A stretch of DNA of 64,000 nt, from assembly GCA_964463695.1 (NCBI GenBank), contig CAYXCZ010000015.1, forward strand, positions 34,218 through 98,217, written 5' to 3'. Position 1 is the first letter of the stretch, and every line of letters begins with the position of its first letter. The translations under genes and the position numbers were made by a program. This document shows positions 34,431-42,862 of this stretch, piece by piece. The notes below the pieces were generated by a model. It ran no database searches, was not told where the DNA came from, and saw only the letters and a list, made by a program, of their open reading frames with translations. This stretch comes from JALNZU01 sp964463695 (lineage in GTDB: Bacteria; Bacteroidota; Bacteroidia; Bacteroidales; F082).

Positions 34431-35399
34431 TTATAACAATTGAAAGGCAATTTGGTTAGCATGTTGAATACCTAATGCCGGATATTTCTCTATAAGATTT
34501 TGATAAATGTCATTGAATGAGTGTCTTAACCCAATAAATATTTCTGGATAAAAAGTTGTAAACGCAGGTTGTTCAATAATTTGTATGTGTTGAATTATTC
34601 CTTTTGAAATGATAATTTGAAGGTTAAATTTTTGATCATAAACTTGAAGGTCCCTTTCTAACGAATAATCAGGTGAATAGCCAAAATTCCAATCCCAGCT
34701 GCTGTATTTATCATTTACCATTTGGTTTATTTCGCCAAGCTCCTCGTTTGTAAAACTCCTCATTTGAGAGATATTGAATTTCTTACAAAGGTATTCCTTA
34801 AACTCTGATTCGAAATCCGCCAAATCTAAATCATGAAGTAATGATGGACGTATATTAACTATTTCGGCTCTGTTTGACTGTATTGCTTTGGATTGATACG
34901 CATTTGGTCGAACTTCAATTGACTTATTAACCAAATGTAAGTCAGCATCAAACAGCATTGTTCCATGGTGAAGACTCCGATTGCGGTGCACATGCGCTGC
35001 GTTGCCCGAAAATTTGAGACCATTTATCGCAAGACTACTTTTACCCATTAGCTCAGCATTAACACCCAGCGAACCTAAAAACTGAAGGACAGGTTGTGCA
35101 AATCGTTTAAAATTTATTTTTTCTTCACCGTCCTTTGTGTTGGTTATAAAACTGTAATTAAGATTTCCGACACCTTGAAAAACAGTTCCTCCGCCCGAAA
35201 TTCGACGCACTACAGGAATGTTTTGCGAATGAAGAAAAGGATAATTAACTTCTGCAATCGTATTCTGATGCTTTCCAACTACAAGACAGTTGTTGTTTTT
35301 CCAAAGCATAAATACCTCATCCTTAATGTGTTTGACTACAAACTCTTCTGCAGCAACATTAAAATACGGATCATTCGAATTTTTTTCAATCAGGATCAT
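34431..35399 (-). CDS. lplA: Lipoate-protein ligase A
   Basis: 322 aa, the normal length for LplA with its accessory C-terminal domain. It attaches lipoate to E2 and H proteins through a lipoyl-AMP intermediate. Motifs seen are VGKHQNTIAEVN, RRISGGGTVFQG (adenylate loop), NLNYSF, the GKSSLAINGLKFSGNAAHVH segment around the catalytic Lys and Asn, and HHGTMLFDADL. It is the promoter-proximal gene of a three-gene minus-strand set with DUF1338 and the FAD/Fe-S dehydrogenase. Because 2-oxoacid dehydrogenases need lipoate, the pairing with a 2-oxoadipate/2-oxoglutarate route is reasonable. Confidence 0.94.
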   Translation of the reverse strand: MILIEKNSNDPYFNVAAEEFVVKHIKDEVFMLWKNNNCLVVGKHQNTIAEVNYPFLHSQNIPVVRRISGGGTVFQGVGNLNYSFITNTKDGEEKINFKRFAQPVLQFLGSLGVNAELMGKSSLAINGLKFSGNAAHVHRNRSLHHGTMLFDADLHLVNKSIEVRPNAYQSKAIQSNRAEIVNIRPSLLHDLDLADFESEFKEYLCKKFNISQMRSFTNEELGEINQMVNDKYSSWDWNFGYSPDYSLERDLQVYDQKFNLQIIISKGIIQHIQIIEQPAFTTFYPEIFIGLRHSFNDIYQNLIEKYPALGIQHANQIAFQLL

Positions 35400-35434
35400 A
35401 TATGCAGAAAAAGGGATGCTTTGATGGATAAATG

Positions 35435-35442
35435 CAAAATTA
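35435..35442 (-). promoter_or_regulatory. -7 element before lplA
   Basis: On the minus strand TAATTTTG (CAAAATTA on +) lies 35 bases before the lplA start. No clear -33 TTTG. It is back to back with the typA element at 35478. Confidence 0.45.
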
Positions 35443-35477
35443 AACCTTTTTTAACCCCGTAGCTCAGAACTTTAGAC

Positions 35478-35485
35478 TAATTTTG
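35478..35485 (+). promoter_or_regulatory. -7 element before typA
   Basis: TAATTTTG matches TAnnTTTG and lies 24 bases before the typA ATG. No TTG at the usual -33 distance. Confidence 0.5.
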
Positions 35486-35509
35486 CACGCTTAAATTTAA
35501 AAGCCTAAT

Positions 35510-37315
35510 ATGCACGAAATCAGAAATATTGCAATTATTGCACACGTTGACCACGGAAAAACTACATTGGTTGACCGACTTTTATATCAGGTAAGATTGT
35601 TTCGCGACAATCAGGAAATGGAGGATTTGATCCTTGATAATAACGATCTGGAGCGCGAAAGAGGAATTACCATTTTAGCTAAAAATGTTTCGGTACGTTA
35701 TAAAGAAACAAAAATTAATATCATTGATACCCCTGGTCACGCCGACTTTGGTGGCGAAGTTGAACGTGTGCTCAATATGGCAGATGGCGTTTTATTGCTG
35801 GTTGACGCTTTTGAAGGTCCCATGCCTCAAACACGTTTCGTGCTGCAAAAAGCTGTTGAATTGGGTCTTAAACCTATTGTTGTCATTAATAAAGTTGATA
35901 AACCCAATTGCCGCCCTGATGAAGTTCAGGAAGCGGTGTTTGATTTGATGTTTAATCTGGGCGCTACTGAAGACCAACTTGATTTCCCCACTGTTTACGG
36001 TTCGTCCAAAAATGGCTGGATGTCAGACCATTGGGAGAATATCACAACAGATGTTTCTTACTTGCTTGACACCATTCTTAAACATATCCCAAAAACAAAA
36101 AATATTGAAGGAACTCCACAGCTGCAAATCACCTCACTCGATTACAGCTCATATGTTGGTAGAATTGCTGTAGGAAGGCTCTTACGTGGAACTTTACAAG
36201 CAGGAATGAATGTTTCGTTGGTGAAACGTGATGGATCTGTAACAAAATCAACTATTAAGGAGCTTTATACCTTTGAAGGCCTTGGGAAAGAACGGATTAA
36301 AACTCCTGTTCATTCGGGCGATATCATTGCTTTGATGGGAATTGAAGATTTTGAAATTGGTGATACTGTTGCCGATTTTGAAAAACCTGAAGGTCTGCCT
36401 CCAATCCGGATTGAAGAACCAACAATGAGTATGTTGTTCACTATCAACAACTCACCATTTTTTGGTAAAGAAGGCAAATATGTAACATCACGCCATTTGC
36501 GTGATCGTTTAATGAAAGAGATTGAGAAAAATCTCGCTTTAAGGGTTGAAGATACGGAGTCACCTGATGCAATGCTTGTTTATGGCCGTGGTATTCTTCA
36601 CTTGAGTATCCTTATTGAAACCATGCGACGTGAAGGATATGAGTTCCAACTTGGTCAGCCTAAAGTAATTATTAAAATTATTGATGGTCAGAAACATGAG
36701 CCAATTGAATCTTTGACGATCCTTGTGCCGGAAGATTTTGCCGGTAAAGTTATCGAACAGGTGAGCATGCGTAAAGGTGAATTGATCGAAATGCACCCAA
36801 AAGGCGACCGCATGCATCTTGAGTTCAATATTCCTTCGAGAGGTATCATCGGACTTCGTAATAATGTGCTTACTGTCACTGAAGGTGAAGCAATTATAGC
36901 GCACCGCTTTAAAGATTTTGAACCGTGGAAAGGGGATTTGGCAGCCCGTAACAACGGCGCGTTGATTTCACTTGACACAGGTACCGCGATTCCTTTTTCT
37001 ATCTGGAAATTGCAGGACAGAGGTCAGTTTTATGTTCACCCTAACGAAGATGTATATATGGGTCAGGTTATTGGCGAAAATAACCGTGCTACCGATTTGG
37101 TCGTTAATGTTTGTAAAACAAAGAAACTAACCAATATGCGCGCTTCGGGATCAGATGAAAAAGTGCTGATTATCCCTGCAATACGTTTCTCGCTGGAAGA
37201 GTTCATGGAAAATATCCGTGATGACGAATACTTGGAAGTAACACCTCGCTCACTTCGTTTGAGAAAAATTATTCTCGACGAGACGGATCGTAAACGCCAA
37301 AACAAATCAAGCTAG
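35510..37315 (+). CDS. typA: Ribosome-associated translational GTPase TypA/BipA
   Basis: 601 aa, the standard length. The GTPase motifs are AHVDHGKTT (residues 11-19), ERERGITI (switch I), DTPGHADFGGE (G3) and NKVDKP (G4). The elongation-factor-like domains follow, including VYGRGILHLSILIETMRREG and the RSLRLRK segment near the end. TypA binds 70S ribosomes and helps ribosome assembly and stress responses. Its stop overlaps by one base the GTG that opens the frame of the lipoprotein gene, so the two are probably cotranscribed. Confidence 0.97.
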   Translation: MHEIRNIAIIAHVDHGKTTLVDRLLYQVRLFRDNQEMEDLILDNNDLERERGITILAKNVSVRYKETKINIIDTPGHADFGGEVERVLNMADGVLLLVDAFEGPMPQTRFVLQKAVELGLKPIVVINKVDKPNCRPDEVQEAVFDLMFNLGATEDQLDFPTVYGSSKNGWMSDHWENITTDVSYLLDTILKHIPKTKNIEGTPQLQITSLDYSSYVGRIAVGRLLRGTLQAGMNVSLVKRDGSVTKSTIKELYTFEGLGKERIKTPVHSGDIIALMGIEDFEIGDTVADFEKPEGLPPIRIEEPTMSMLFTINNSPFFGKEGKYVTSRHLRDRLMKEIEKNLALRVEDTESPDAMLVYGRGILHLSILIETMRREGYEFQLGQPKVIIKIIDGQKHEPIESLTILVPEDFAGKVIEQVSMRKGELIEMHPKGDRMHLEFNIPSRGIIGLRNNVLTVTEGEAIIAHRFKDFEPWKGDLAARNNGALISLDTGTAIPFSIWKLQDRGQFYVHPNEDVYMGQVIGENNRATDLVVNVCKTKKLTNMRASGSDEKVLIIPAIRFSLEEFMENIRDDEYLEVTPRSLRLRKIILDETDRKRQNKSS

Positions 37316-37320
37316 TGTTT

Positions 37321-37908
37321 GTGAAAAAGTTCAACTATTTTATTATCATGATGTTAACAACGATGTTGGTTGCATCATGTGATGTTATACAGCAAGCGGG
37401 TAGTATAAGCCGTTTGAAAGAATGTGAGTTTGAAATCAATGGCGTTGATGCCGTTAATCTGGCAGGCATTGAATTACGGGACGGTATGCGATCATCTGAT
37501 TTAAATACTGGCCAGATTATGCAATTGGCAAATGCCGCTTTTCAGAAAAATATGCCTTTGAAATTCAACCTGTTGATAAATGTTAATAATCCAAATACAA
37601 AGTCTGCTGCTCTGTCAAGAATGGATTATTCGGTTTTTATTGACGGGGTAGAATTATTATCAGGACAACTGAATCAGCGTTATACCATTGAAAGCGGACA
37701 AGCAATAGAAATTCCATTACCTGTTCAGGTTGAACTTTTTAAGGCGATGTCAGGTCAAAGTGCTGATGCTGTTTCAAATCTCGGTTTTAAACTTACCGGA
37801 AACAATAGCAAACAGGTTGAGTTATTATTTAAAGTAAAACCTTATATTCTTGTAGGCTTGAATGCCATACCATATCCTGGTTTTATCGAAATAAAACATC
37901 TGCTTTAG
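37321..37908 (+). CDS. LEA type 2 (WHy-domain) family lipoprotein
   Basis: About 195 aa from the GTG at 37321 (VKKFNYF); a GTG at 37315 overlapping the typA stop is the alternative. A short hydrophobic signal ends in a lipobox MLVASC, so it is lipidated at that Cys and sits in the inner or outer membrane facing the periplasm. The body has the LEA14-like pattern LKFNLLINVNNPNTKSAALSR, then YSVFIDGVELLSGQL and IEIPLPVQVEL, a beta-sandwich fold. The role is unknown; the fold is associated with desiccation or stress proteins in other organisms. It follows typA directly and ends before a strong terminator. Confidence 0.85.
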   Translation: MKKFNYFIIMMLTTMLVASCDVIQQAGSISRLKECEFEINGVDAVNLAGIELRDGMRSSDLNTGQIMQLANAAFQKNMPLKFNLLINVNNPNTKSAALSRMDYSVFIDGVELLSGQLNQRYTIESGQAIEIPLPVQVELFKAMSGQSADAVSNLGFKLTGNNSKQVELLFKVKPYILVGLNAIPYPGFIEIKHLL

Positions 37909-37942
37909 TTTGCAGCTAAAGATCAAAGTGAAATAACGAAGT

Positions 37943-38998
37943 TCAAAAGAACTTTTGAAAGAGCGGTTGAGGTTTCAATCGCTCTTTTTTTGGTATTTGA
38001 TTTGCCTGTTGACTTTTATACTTCTTAAAAAGTTCCTTGAAAATCAATTCGTTCTGATTCGGATAGTCAAAATGAATAACAGGACTGTTTTCGAGCCAAT
38101 CCTGAATTTTCGTAACACTGTCATTTTGAATGATTTGAAGCACAAGAACACCTGCATCAGCTAAAGCAGCTGCATTGCATTGTTGTTCATATTGGTTCTT
38201 CATTGGAACAACAAGCAGTTTTTTATTGAGAAAAAGGGCTTCTGATGGGGTTTCAAATCCTGCACCACAAATAACTGCATGTGCAGAAGCAATGCTTGCA
38301 GCAAAACGATCTTTTTCGATGGGAAGCACCTTGATTTTTGAATTATCCGAATGGTGTGCCATTGATTTTGAGAATATCTCTATCTGTACGCCCTTTAGTG
38401 AACTAAAAATCTCAGACAGAAAATGTTCATCATAAGCTGGTAGGTAAACCGTGATATGACCGTTGTCACTTCGTTGACAGTTCCGCAAATCCTCCCTTAT
38501 TACAGGAGTAAAAATGTTAGGACTATATGATTGGAAATGAAAGCTCACGGCATCAGGAACAGGAGCATAATGTTTCAAAATAAAACTTCCGATTACATCG
38601 CTTTCATGTGGTAAAGGCACGCCGGCTTCAAACAACGCTGATTGATGACTTAATCCAATGCACGGTACTTGTTTTATTTTGCATGCCCATGCCGTAAGTG
38701 GTTCAAAATCATTTATTACAAGATCATAGTTTTCAACAGGAAGTGTTTCGTATTCTTTGATCAGCCGTGATATTTTTGCCTCACTAAATGTTTTTTTAAA
38801 ATCGATTCCGCCAAACTTTCCATAGCTGAAACTTAAACCTTTGTAATGATAGCTTACAAATTCATTTACGGTAAGATTGGCTTTTGTTCCGCTTATAAGT
38901 ATATCAACTGTACCATATTTTTTAAGCTCCGGGAGAAGGGTCATGGCACGGCTTAAATGACCATTACCGGTTCCCTGAATTGCAAAGAGTATTTTCAT
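37943..38998 (-). CDS. Glycosyltransferase family protein (MurG/UGT-like fold)
   Basis: 351 aa. It starts KILFAIQGTGNGHLSRAM, the N-terminal signature of MJ1255-type glycosyltransferases, and has the nucleotide-sugar-binding segment VICGAGFETPSEAL followed by LLVVPMKNQYEQQCNA near residue 260. This is a GT-B fold with no membrane helix, acting at the inner face of the membrane. Its start overlaps the metallophosphoesterase gene by 4 bases (ATGA). Its last ~15 codons coincide with the terminator hairpin of the convergent lipoprotein gene. The acceptor is unknown; the neighbour suggests lipid-linked sugars. Confidence 0.87.
   Translation of the reverse strand: MKILFAIQGTGNGHLSRAMTLLPELKKYGTVDILISGTKANLTVNEFVSYHYKGLSFSYGKFGGIDFKKTFSEAKISRLIKEYETLPVENYDLVINDFEPLTAWACKIKQVPCIGLSHQSALFEAGVPLPHESDVIGSFILKHYAPVPDAVSFHFQSYSPNIFTPVIREDLRNCQRSDNGHITVYLPAYDEHFLSEIFSSLKGVQIEIFSKSMAHHSDNSKIKVLPIEKDRFAASIASAHAVICGAGFETPSEALFLNKKLLVVPMKNQYEQQCNAAALADAGVLVLQIIQNDSVTKIQDWLENSPVIHFDYPNQNELIFKELFKKYKSQQANQIPKKERLKPQPLFQKFF
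37958..37991 (+). terminator. Rho-independent terminator of typA-lipoprotein, inside the end of the opposite gene
   Basis: AAAGAGCGGTTGA, loop GGTT, TCAATCGCTCTTT forms a thirteen-pair stem (one G-U) followed by a T-run on the + strand. It lies 50 bases after the lipoprotein stop and entirely within the 3' coding end of the minus-strand glycosyltransferase. Confidence 0.85.
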
Positions 38999-39846
38999 GA
39001 TTGAAACTCCTCCAACAGCTTTTGAAAAAGCACTTTAGTTTTCATGTCTTCTATTGGGAGTGAAGCTTCATCTTCATTAGGAGCTTCATTTGTTAGCTCA
39101 AACATTTCCTGATGCAGGTACATCGTCCATTCTTCATCCATATATTCGAGTGCGCTCATGTTTTCGATCCAGTCTCCTGAATTTAGATAATCAATTACTT
39201 GATTGTTTATGACTGACTTACGAATTTCCGGTTGATGAATATGACCGCAAACTATTGCTTGATATCCTTTTGAGGCTGCAAGTTGAGCGGCAGTGATTTC
39301 AAAATTGTGAATGTGTTTTACAGCTGATTTCACATTGTCCTTGATGCGTTTTGATAGTGAAACTCTTCCTAACCCGAGCCAGTTGCGACTTGTGTTTACA
39401 ATTGTATTGATCCAAATGAGGCTGTCATAACCAACTGCGCCCGCCTTTGCCAACCATTTGCTATGTTTCATTATTACATCAAAAACATCTCCGTGAAAGA
39501 ACCAGTGTGTCTTACCATCAAGTTCAATAACGAGCTGATTTACAATATTTAGGTTGCCAATTTTGAAGCCTGCAAATCGTCTTAGAACTTCATCGTGGTT
39601 ACCCGTAATGTAATAAACCTTTGTCTTTTTTGAAGCTAATCCTATGATATGCTTGATAACCTTCATGTGAGATGCCGGCCAGTAATTTTTTTTAAACTGC
39701 CACATATCAATAATATCTCCGTTTAATATAAGTATTTGTGGCTGAATGGTTTTTAAATAACTTAGAAGCTCATTTGAGCGACAACCGCGTGTCCCCAAAT
39801 GGATATCCGACAGCACCACTACTTCAACTTTCCGTTTATTTTGCAT
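38995..39846 (-). CDS. LpxH-like calcineurin-fold phosphoesterase (UDP-2,3-diacylglucosamine diphosphatase family)
   Basis: 283 aa. The metallophosphoesterase motifs are in order: SDIHLGTRG (Asp and His), NGDIIDMWQ, TGNHDEVLRR, FFHGD, and GHIHQPEIR. This spacing matches the LpxH family, which removes UMP from UDP-2,3-diacylglucosamine in lipid A synthesis; a C-terminal acidic extension makes this one longer than typical LpxH. Bacteroidota often carry a second LpxH-like protein, so the true role may be with the glycosyltransferase it overlaps by 4 bases. It acts at the cytoplasmic face of the inner membrane. Confidence 0.88.
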   Translation of the reverse strand: MQNKRKVEVVVLSDIHLGTRGCRSNELLSYLKTIQPQILILNGDIIDMWQFKKNYWPASHMKVIKHIIGLASKKTKVYYITGNHDEVLRRFAGFKIGNLNIVNQLVIELDGKTHWFFHGDVFDVIMKHSKWLAKAGAVGYDSLIWINTIVNTSRNWLGLGRVSLSKRIKDNVKSAVKHIHNFEITAAQLAASKGYQAIVCGHIHQPEIRKSVINNQVIDYLNSGDWIENMSALEYMDEEWTMYLHQEMFELTNEAPNEDEASLPIEDMKTKVLFQKLLEEFQS

Positions 39847-39944
39847 AGATTTGTATAATCGTGCAAAGAACGGAATGCCCTCTTCTGACAGTGTTATGAT
39901 GACATTAAGTATTAACTAAATATATGTAAATACATAGTTTACAC

Positions 39945-40406
39945 ATGATTTCAAATTTCAGAATCAAATCAAAACAGGAAGTTGAACGTGCTTATTTTGA
40001 TCAATTCAGACAACTTTACAATGAAATTCCTCATGGTAAAATTATTCAGTCTGAATCACCTGATTTCATTATTCGGTCACGTCATTTTATGCTCGGAGTG
40101 GAAATTACGCGGATTTATCAGGAAAATATCATTGAAGTTTATTCTGAAACCATACCATCAATAATTTCTAAAGCGGTTTTCTTGTCAGCGTTGCATCCCA
40201 TTTTAGAAAAGAAGGAATCAAAACGCCTAAGGTATCAAACGAAACGTATGAATTCAAATTGGCTGGTGATTGTCTTTGTGCGAGAATCTGCAAATCAGCC
40301 TTACAATTTTTTGAAGGAGCTGGATAACACGAGTGTAGAGTCGGGGTTTGAAAAAGTGTTTTTGCTTGATGTATATGCTAATCAGCTTATTGAATTGAAA
40401 TCATAG
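39945..40406 (+). CDS. Uncharacterised protein with PD-(D/E)xK-like motif
   Basis: 153 aa; I do not recognise a named family. The stretch around Glu37, Pro39-Asp40 and Gly51-Val52-Glu53-Ile54-Thr55 (SPDFII ... GVEIT) has the spacing of a PD-(D/E)xK nuclease core with Thr in the Lys position, after an N-terminal helix with Glu. The second half, LVIVFVRE and KVFLLDV, fits alternating beta strands. No methylase, toxin partner or mobile element is beside it. It sits alone between two minus-strand operons, with a short AT-rich upstream region. A nuclease fold is an inference from motif spacing only. Confidence 0.75.
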   Translation: MISNFRIKSKQEVERAYFDQFRQLYNEIPHGKIIQSESPDFIIRSRHFMLGVEITRIYQENIIEVYSETIPSIISKAVFLSALHPILEKKESKRLRYQTKRMNSNWLVIVFVRESANQPYNFLKELDNTSVESGFEKVFLLDVYANQLIELKS

Positions 40407-40431
40407 AATAATTAAGCCTAATCAATGAGCA

Positions 40432-40456
40432 CAAAAAAACCAGCTATGAGCTGGTT
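40432..40456 (-). terminator. Terminator of the carotenoid operon
   Basis: On the minus strand AACCAGCT, loop CAT, AGCTGGTT is a perfect eight-pair stem followed by a run of T (40439-40433). It begins 26 bases after the crtZ stop. Confidence 0.85.
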
Positions 40457-40481
40457 CTTCGTGTAGTTATTTCGAATGAGA

Positions 40482-40946
40482 TCAACTGTTTTTTTGTTTT
40501 GCCCACTCTTCTTTATAATATTTTAATGGAGCAACCAAAAAACCATAATTATACATCGCGTTTGGTTTATGATGATCCATATGAGCTGTTATGGTAGCTC
40601 TCAAATAACGATTGCTGAACTTTTCTAAAAATGGTAATCTACTGTGAACCAGAACGTCATGGAAGATAAAATAAGCTAAGCCATATAAAGCTATGCCTGC
40701 TCCAATGAAAAACTTCCAGTCGAATCCGGCTTCGATGCCTGTTATAATGAACACAAAACTAGGCACTGCGAAAATCACAGCAAACACATCATTCCATTCT
40801 ACTTTTCGGCCATCACGGATATGATGGTCTTTATGGAGCACCCAAAGGAAGCCATGCATCACATATTTGTGAGAAAACCAGGCAACAAATTCCATGAAAA
40901 GAAAGGCTGCAAGTGTCAATATTACAGCGAAATACCAGCTTATCAT
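40482..40946 (-). CDS. crtZ: Beta-carotene hydroxylase (CrtZ, fatty acid hydroxylase superfamily)
   Basis: 154 aa, a small integral membrane di-iron oxygenase. The His clusters are SHKYVMH, HKDHH, FHDVLVH and HMDHHKPNA, with about four hydrophobic helices, the standard CrtZ pattern. It adds hydroxyl groups at C3 of beta-ionone rings, giving zeaxanthin-type pigments, and needs oxygen. It is the last gene of the carotenoid operon and overlaps idi by 4 bases. A lycopene cyclase, needed to make its substrate, is not in this window. Confidence 0.93.
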   Translation of the reverse strand: MISWYFAVILTLAAFLFMEFVAWFSHKYVMHGFLWVLHKDHHIRDGRKVEWNDVFAVIFAVPSFVFIITGIEAGFDWKFFIGAGIALYGLAYFIFHDVLVHSRLPFLEKFSNRYLRATITAHMDHHKPNAMYNYGFLVAPLKYYKEEWAKQKNS

Positions 40947-41479
40947 ATGTTTATTTTTTTTGATTTATAATAGTTTTCAACTTCATCAAAAGCAATCCTG
41001 AACCATACTGTGTAGTTTTCGGGATGTTGATTCATGTCGTCCCGAACTGATTCCATGCTTGCGTATTTCCAACTTTCAACTTCAGTCGGGTTAATGGAAG
41101 GAGTGTCATTTGTTATTCCAACAAAAACATGATCCAGCTCATGTTCCGTCAAGCCCTGACCAACATCTGCCTTATAAATGAAATGAAACTGTTCTTCCAT
41201 CTCACATTTCATTCCCATTTCTTCAAGAAGCCGGCGATTAGTTGCTTGTGCAAGTGATTCATTATGACGTGGATGCGAACAACACGTATTGGTCCACAAA
41301 CCAGGCGAATGATACTTGCTATTAGCACGTTGCTGTAGCAGCATTTCGCCATCTGAGTTGAACAGAAATATCGAAAAAGCCCGGTGAAGGACACCTTTTT
41401 CATGGGCTTCCATCTTCTCCATCAGCCCAATATCCTCATCGTTTTCGTTAACAAGAACTACAAACTCATTTTCTGTCAT
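40943..41479 (-). CDS. idi: Isopentenyl-diphosphate delta-isomerase, type I
   Basis: 178 aa, a NUDIX-fold enzyme that interconverts isopentenyl and dimethylallyl diphosphate. Active-site Cys is in TNTCCSHPR and the catalytic Glu in ELDHVFVG. The Nudix region carries NRRLLEEMG, and ESWKYAS follows the catalytic loop. Placed between crtB-linked genes and crtZ, it increases the supply of C5 units for carotenoid synthesis. It overlaps crtZ by 4 bases and lies 22 bases after the unknown gene at 41502. Confidence 0.95.
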   Translation of the reverse strand: MTENEFVVLVNENDEDIGLMEKMEAHEKGVLHRAFSIFLFNSDGEMLLQQRANSKYHSPGLWTNTCCSHPRHNESLAQATNRRLLEEMGMKCEMEEQFHFIYKADVGQGLTEHELDHVFVGITNDTPSINPTEVESWKYASMESVRDDMNQHPENYTVWFRIAFDEVENYYKSKKINI

Positions 41480-41501
41480 GTCATTTGAAATTTTAAAAGT
41501 T

Positions 41502-42023
41502 TTAGGCTGATCGAAGTAAGTTTGCGACTATATATTTTTCTTGTGGGCTTAATACCACTTTCTTTTGCAAAAATATTAAAACTTTTCTACGAAAAACATT
41601 GTCATTAAAGGGTGACTTTTTTGTTTTGAGGATTTGGATTATAAAGCGCTTATCACCTTCAATATTTGAATTGTATGATAAAAACGAAGGAGCTTCACTT
41701 TGAATACTCAATCGCAGAAGTCTTATTTCAGCATTCGTTGGATCATCTTCAAGGGCTTGCTCTACTAATGCTTTACCTTCATTAAACCTGTTAAGTTTTA
41801 AAACGGGACTACTTTCCATATTAGCTTTAGCAGCAATGGCAACTCCAAGATAAGCGGATAAAACAGGTTCTAATTCAAAAAGATTTGTTTTCAATAGTTT
41901 TTGTAATTGATCAGGTGCAGTTTTATCCGCATCAAACTGAAAGAAAAGTAGTCTCGAATCATCAAGAACCGTTAATGTATTTGAAAAGAATATAAGCAAG
42001 CTTGTTAATATAAATATCTTCAT
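41502..42023 (-). CDS. Conserved-context hypothetical protein, exported, in carotenoid operon
   Basis: 173 aa; not a family I can name. A hydrophobic N-terminus (IFILTSLLIFFSNTLTVL) suggests export or membrane anchoring. The rest is helical, with a TPR-like stretch (FNEGKALVEQALEDDPTNAEIRL). Its start overlaps the crtB stop by one base (TAATG-type junction), so it is translationally coupled to phytoene synthase and belongs to the carotenoid operon. A scaffold or regulator role is only a guess from context. No catalytic motif is visible. Confidence 0.85.
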   Translation of the reverse strand: MKIFILTSLLIFFSNTLTVLDDSRLLFFQFDADKTAPDQLQKLLKTNLFELEPVLSAYLGVAIAAKANMESSPVLKLNRFNEGKALVEQALEDDPTNAEIRLLRLSIQSEAPSFLSYNSNIEGDKRFIIQILKTKKSPFNDNVFRRKVLIFLQKKVVLSPQEKYIVANLLRSA

Positions 42024-42862
42024 TACAGCATGTTAAATCTGAAACGCATATAGGATGATACCAGTAATAAGTATTTGGAGGTGTTTGGTATGCGTATGCG
42101 TTTATCTTCAAGAAGTCTTTTTGCTTGCAGTCGTTTTATCTTTTTAAACAAATTGTAATAATATACATAGGCAACATAAACACCATAACGAGCTCCTGAT
42201 GGCAACAGCCGGATTCCATTCAGACCATCTTTAAAGTCTTTTTCAATGTCCACTTCAATCTTCTCTTTTGCCAATGCATCAAAGTTGTTGAGGTCAAGTC
42301 CGGGGAAATAGGTGCGTCCCAAATGCTGGTGATCGTTGTTTAGATCTCTGAAAAAGTTTATTTTCTGGAAAGCAGCACCTAGCCGCATGGCAGGTGTTTT
42401 TAACGATTCATATTTCTTTTCATCGCCTTCGCTAAAAACATGAAGGCACATTAGACCAACAACTTCTGCTGAACCTAGAATGTAATCTTCATATAACATC
42501 TGATTATATTCGATTTTGTCCAGATCCATTTCCATACTTTTAAGGAAACGGTCAATATGAGCCCATTCAATTTTGTAGGTATGAACTGTTTCCTGAAAAC
42601 TATTAAGGATCGGATTCAAACTAATTTTTCGATCAAGGGCTAAGACTGTTTCTCTTCGGAATTCTGCCATCAATGTTTCTTTATCATAGCCATGGAATGA
42701 GTCAACAATTTCATCGGCTAACCTTACAAAGCCATAAATAGCATAGATAGGTGCATGAAATTTCTTGTCGAAGAGCCTGATACCAAGCGAAAAAGAGGTT
42801 GTATAGGCTCTTGTTGTCAATTTGCTGATTCGAAATGAAACCTGATCATATAAGGCTTTCAT
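42023..42862 (-). CDS. crtB: Phytoene synthase (squalene/phytoene synthase family)
   Basis: 279 aa. It condenses two geranylgeranyl diphosphates to phytoene. Both aspartate-rich motifs are visible: DEIVD near residue 48 and NFFRDLNNDHQHLGRTYFP near 168. The YCxxVAG-equivalent segment (ILGSAEVVGLMCLHVF) is also present. It overlaps crtI by 4 bases and the following unknown gene by one base, a tightly coupled order. Squalene synthase is a formal alternative, but the crtI, idi and crtZ neighbours settle the assignment. Confidence 0.94.
   Translation of the reverse strand: MKALYDQVSFRISKLTTRAYTTSFSLGIRLFDKKFHAPIYAIYGFVRLADEIVDSFHGYDKETLMAEFRRETVLALDRKISLNPILNSFQETVHTYKIEWAHIDRFLKSMEMDLDKIEYNQMLYEDYILGSAEVVGLMCLHVFSEGDEKKYESLKTPAMRLGAAFQKINFFRDLNNDHQHLGRTYFPGLDLNNFDALAKEKIEVDIEKDFKDGLNGIRLLPSGARYGVYVAYVYYYNLFKKIKRLQAKRLLEDKRIRIPNTSKYLLLVSSYMRFRFNML

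Noticed and set aside
40943..41479. idi as a general Nudix hydrolase
   Set aside because: The TNTCCSHPR active-site Cys and ELDHVFVG Glu and the crt neighbourhood identify IPP isomerase.
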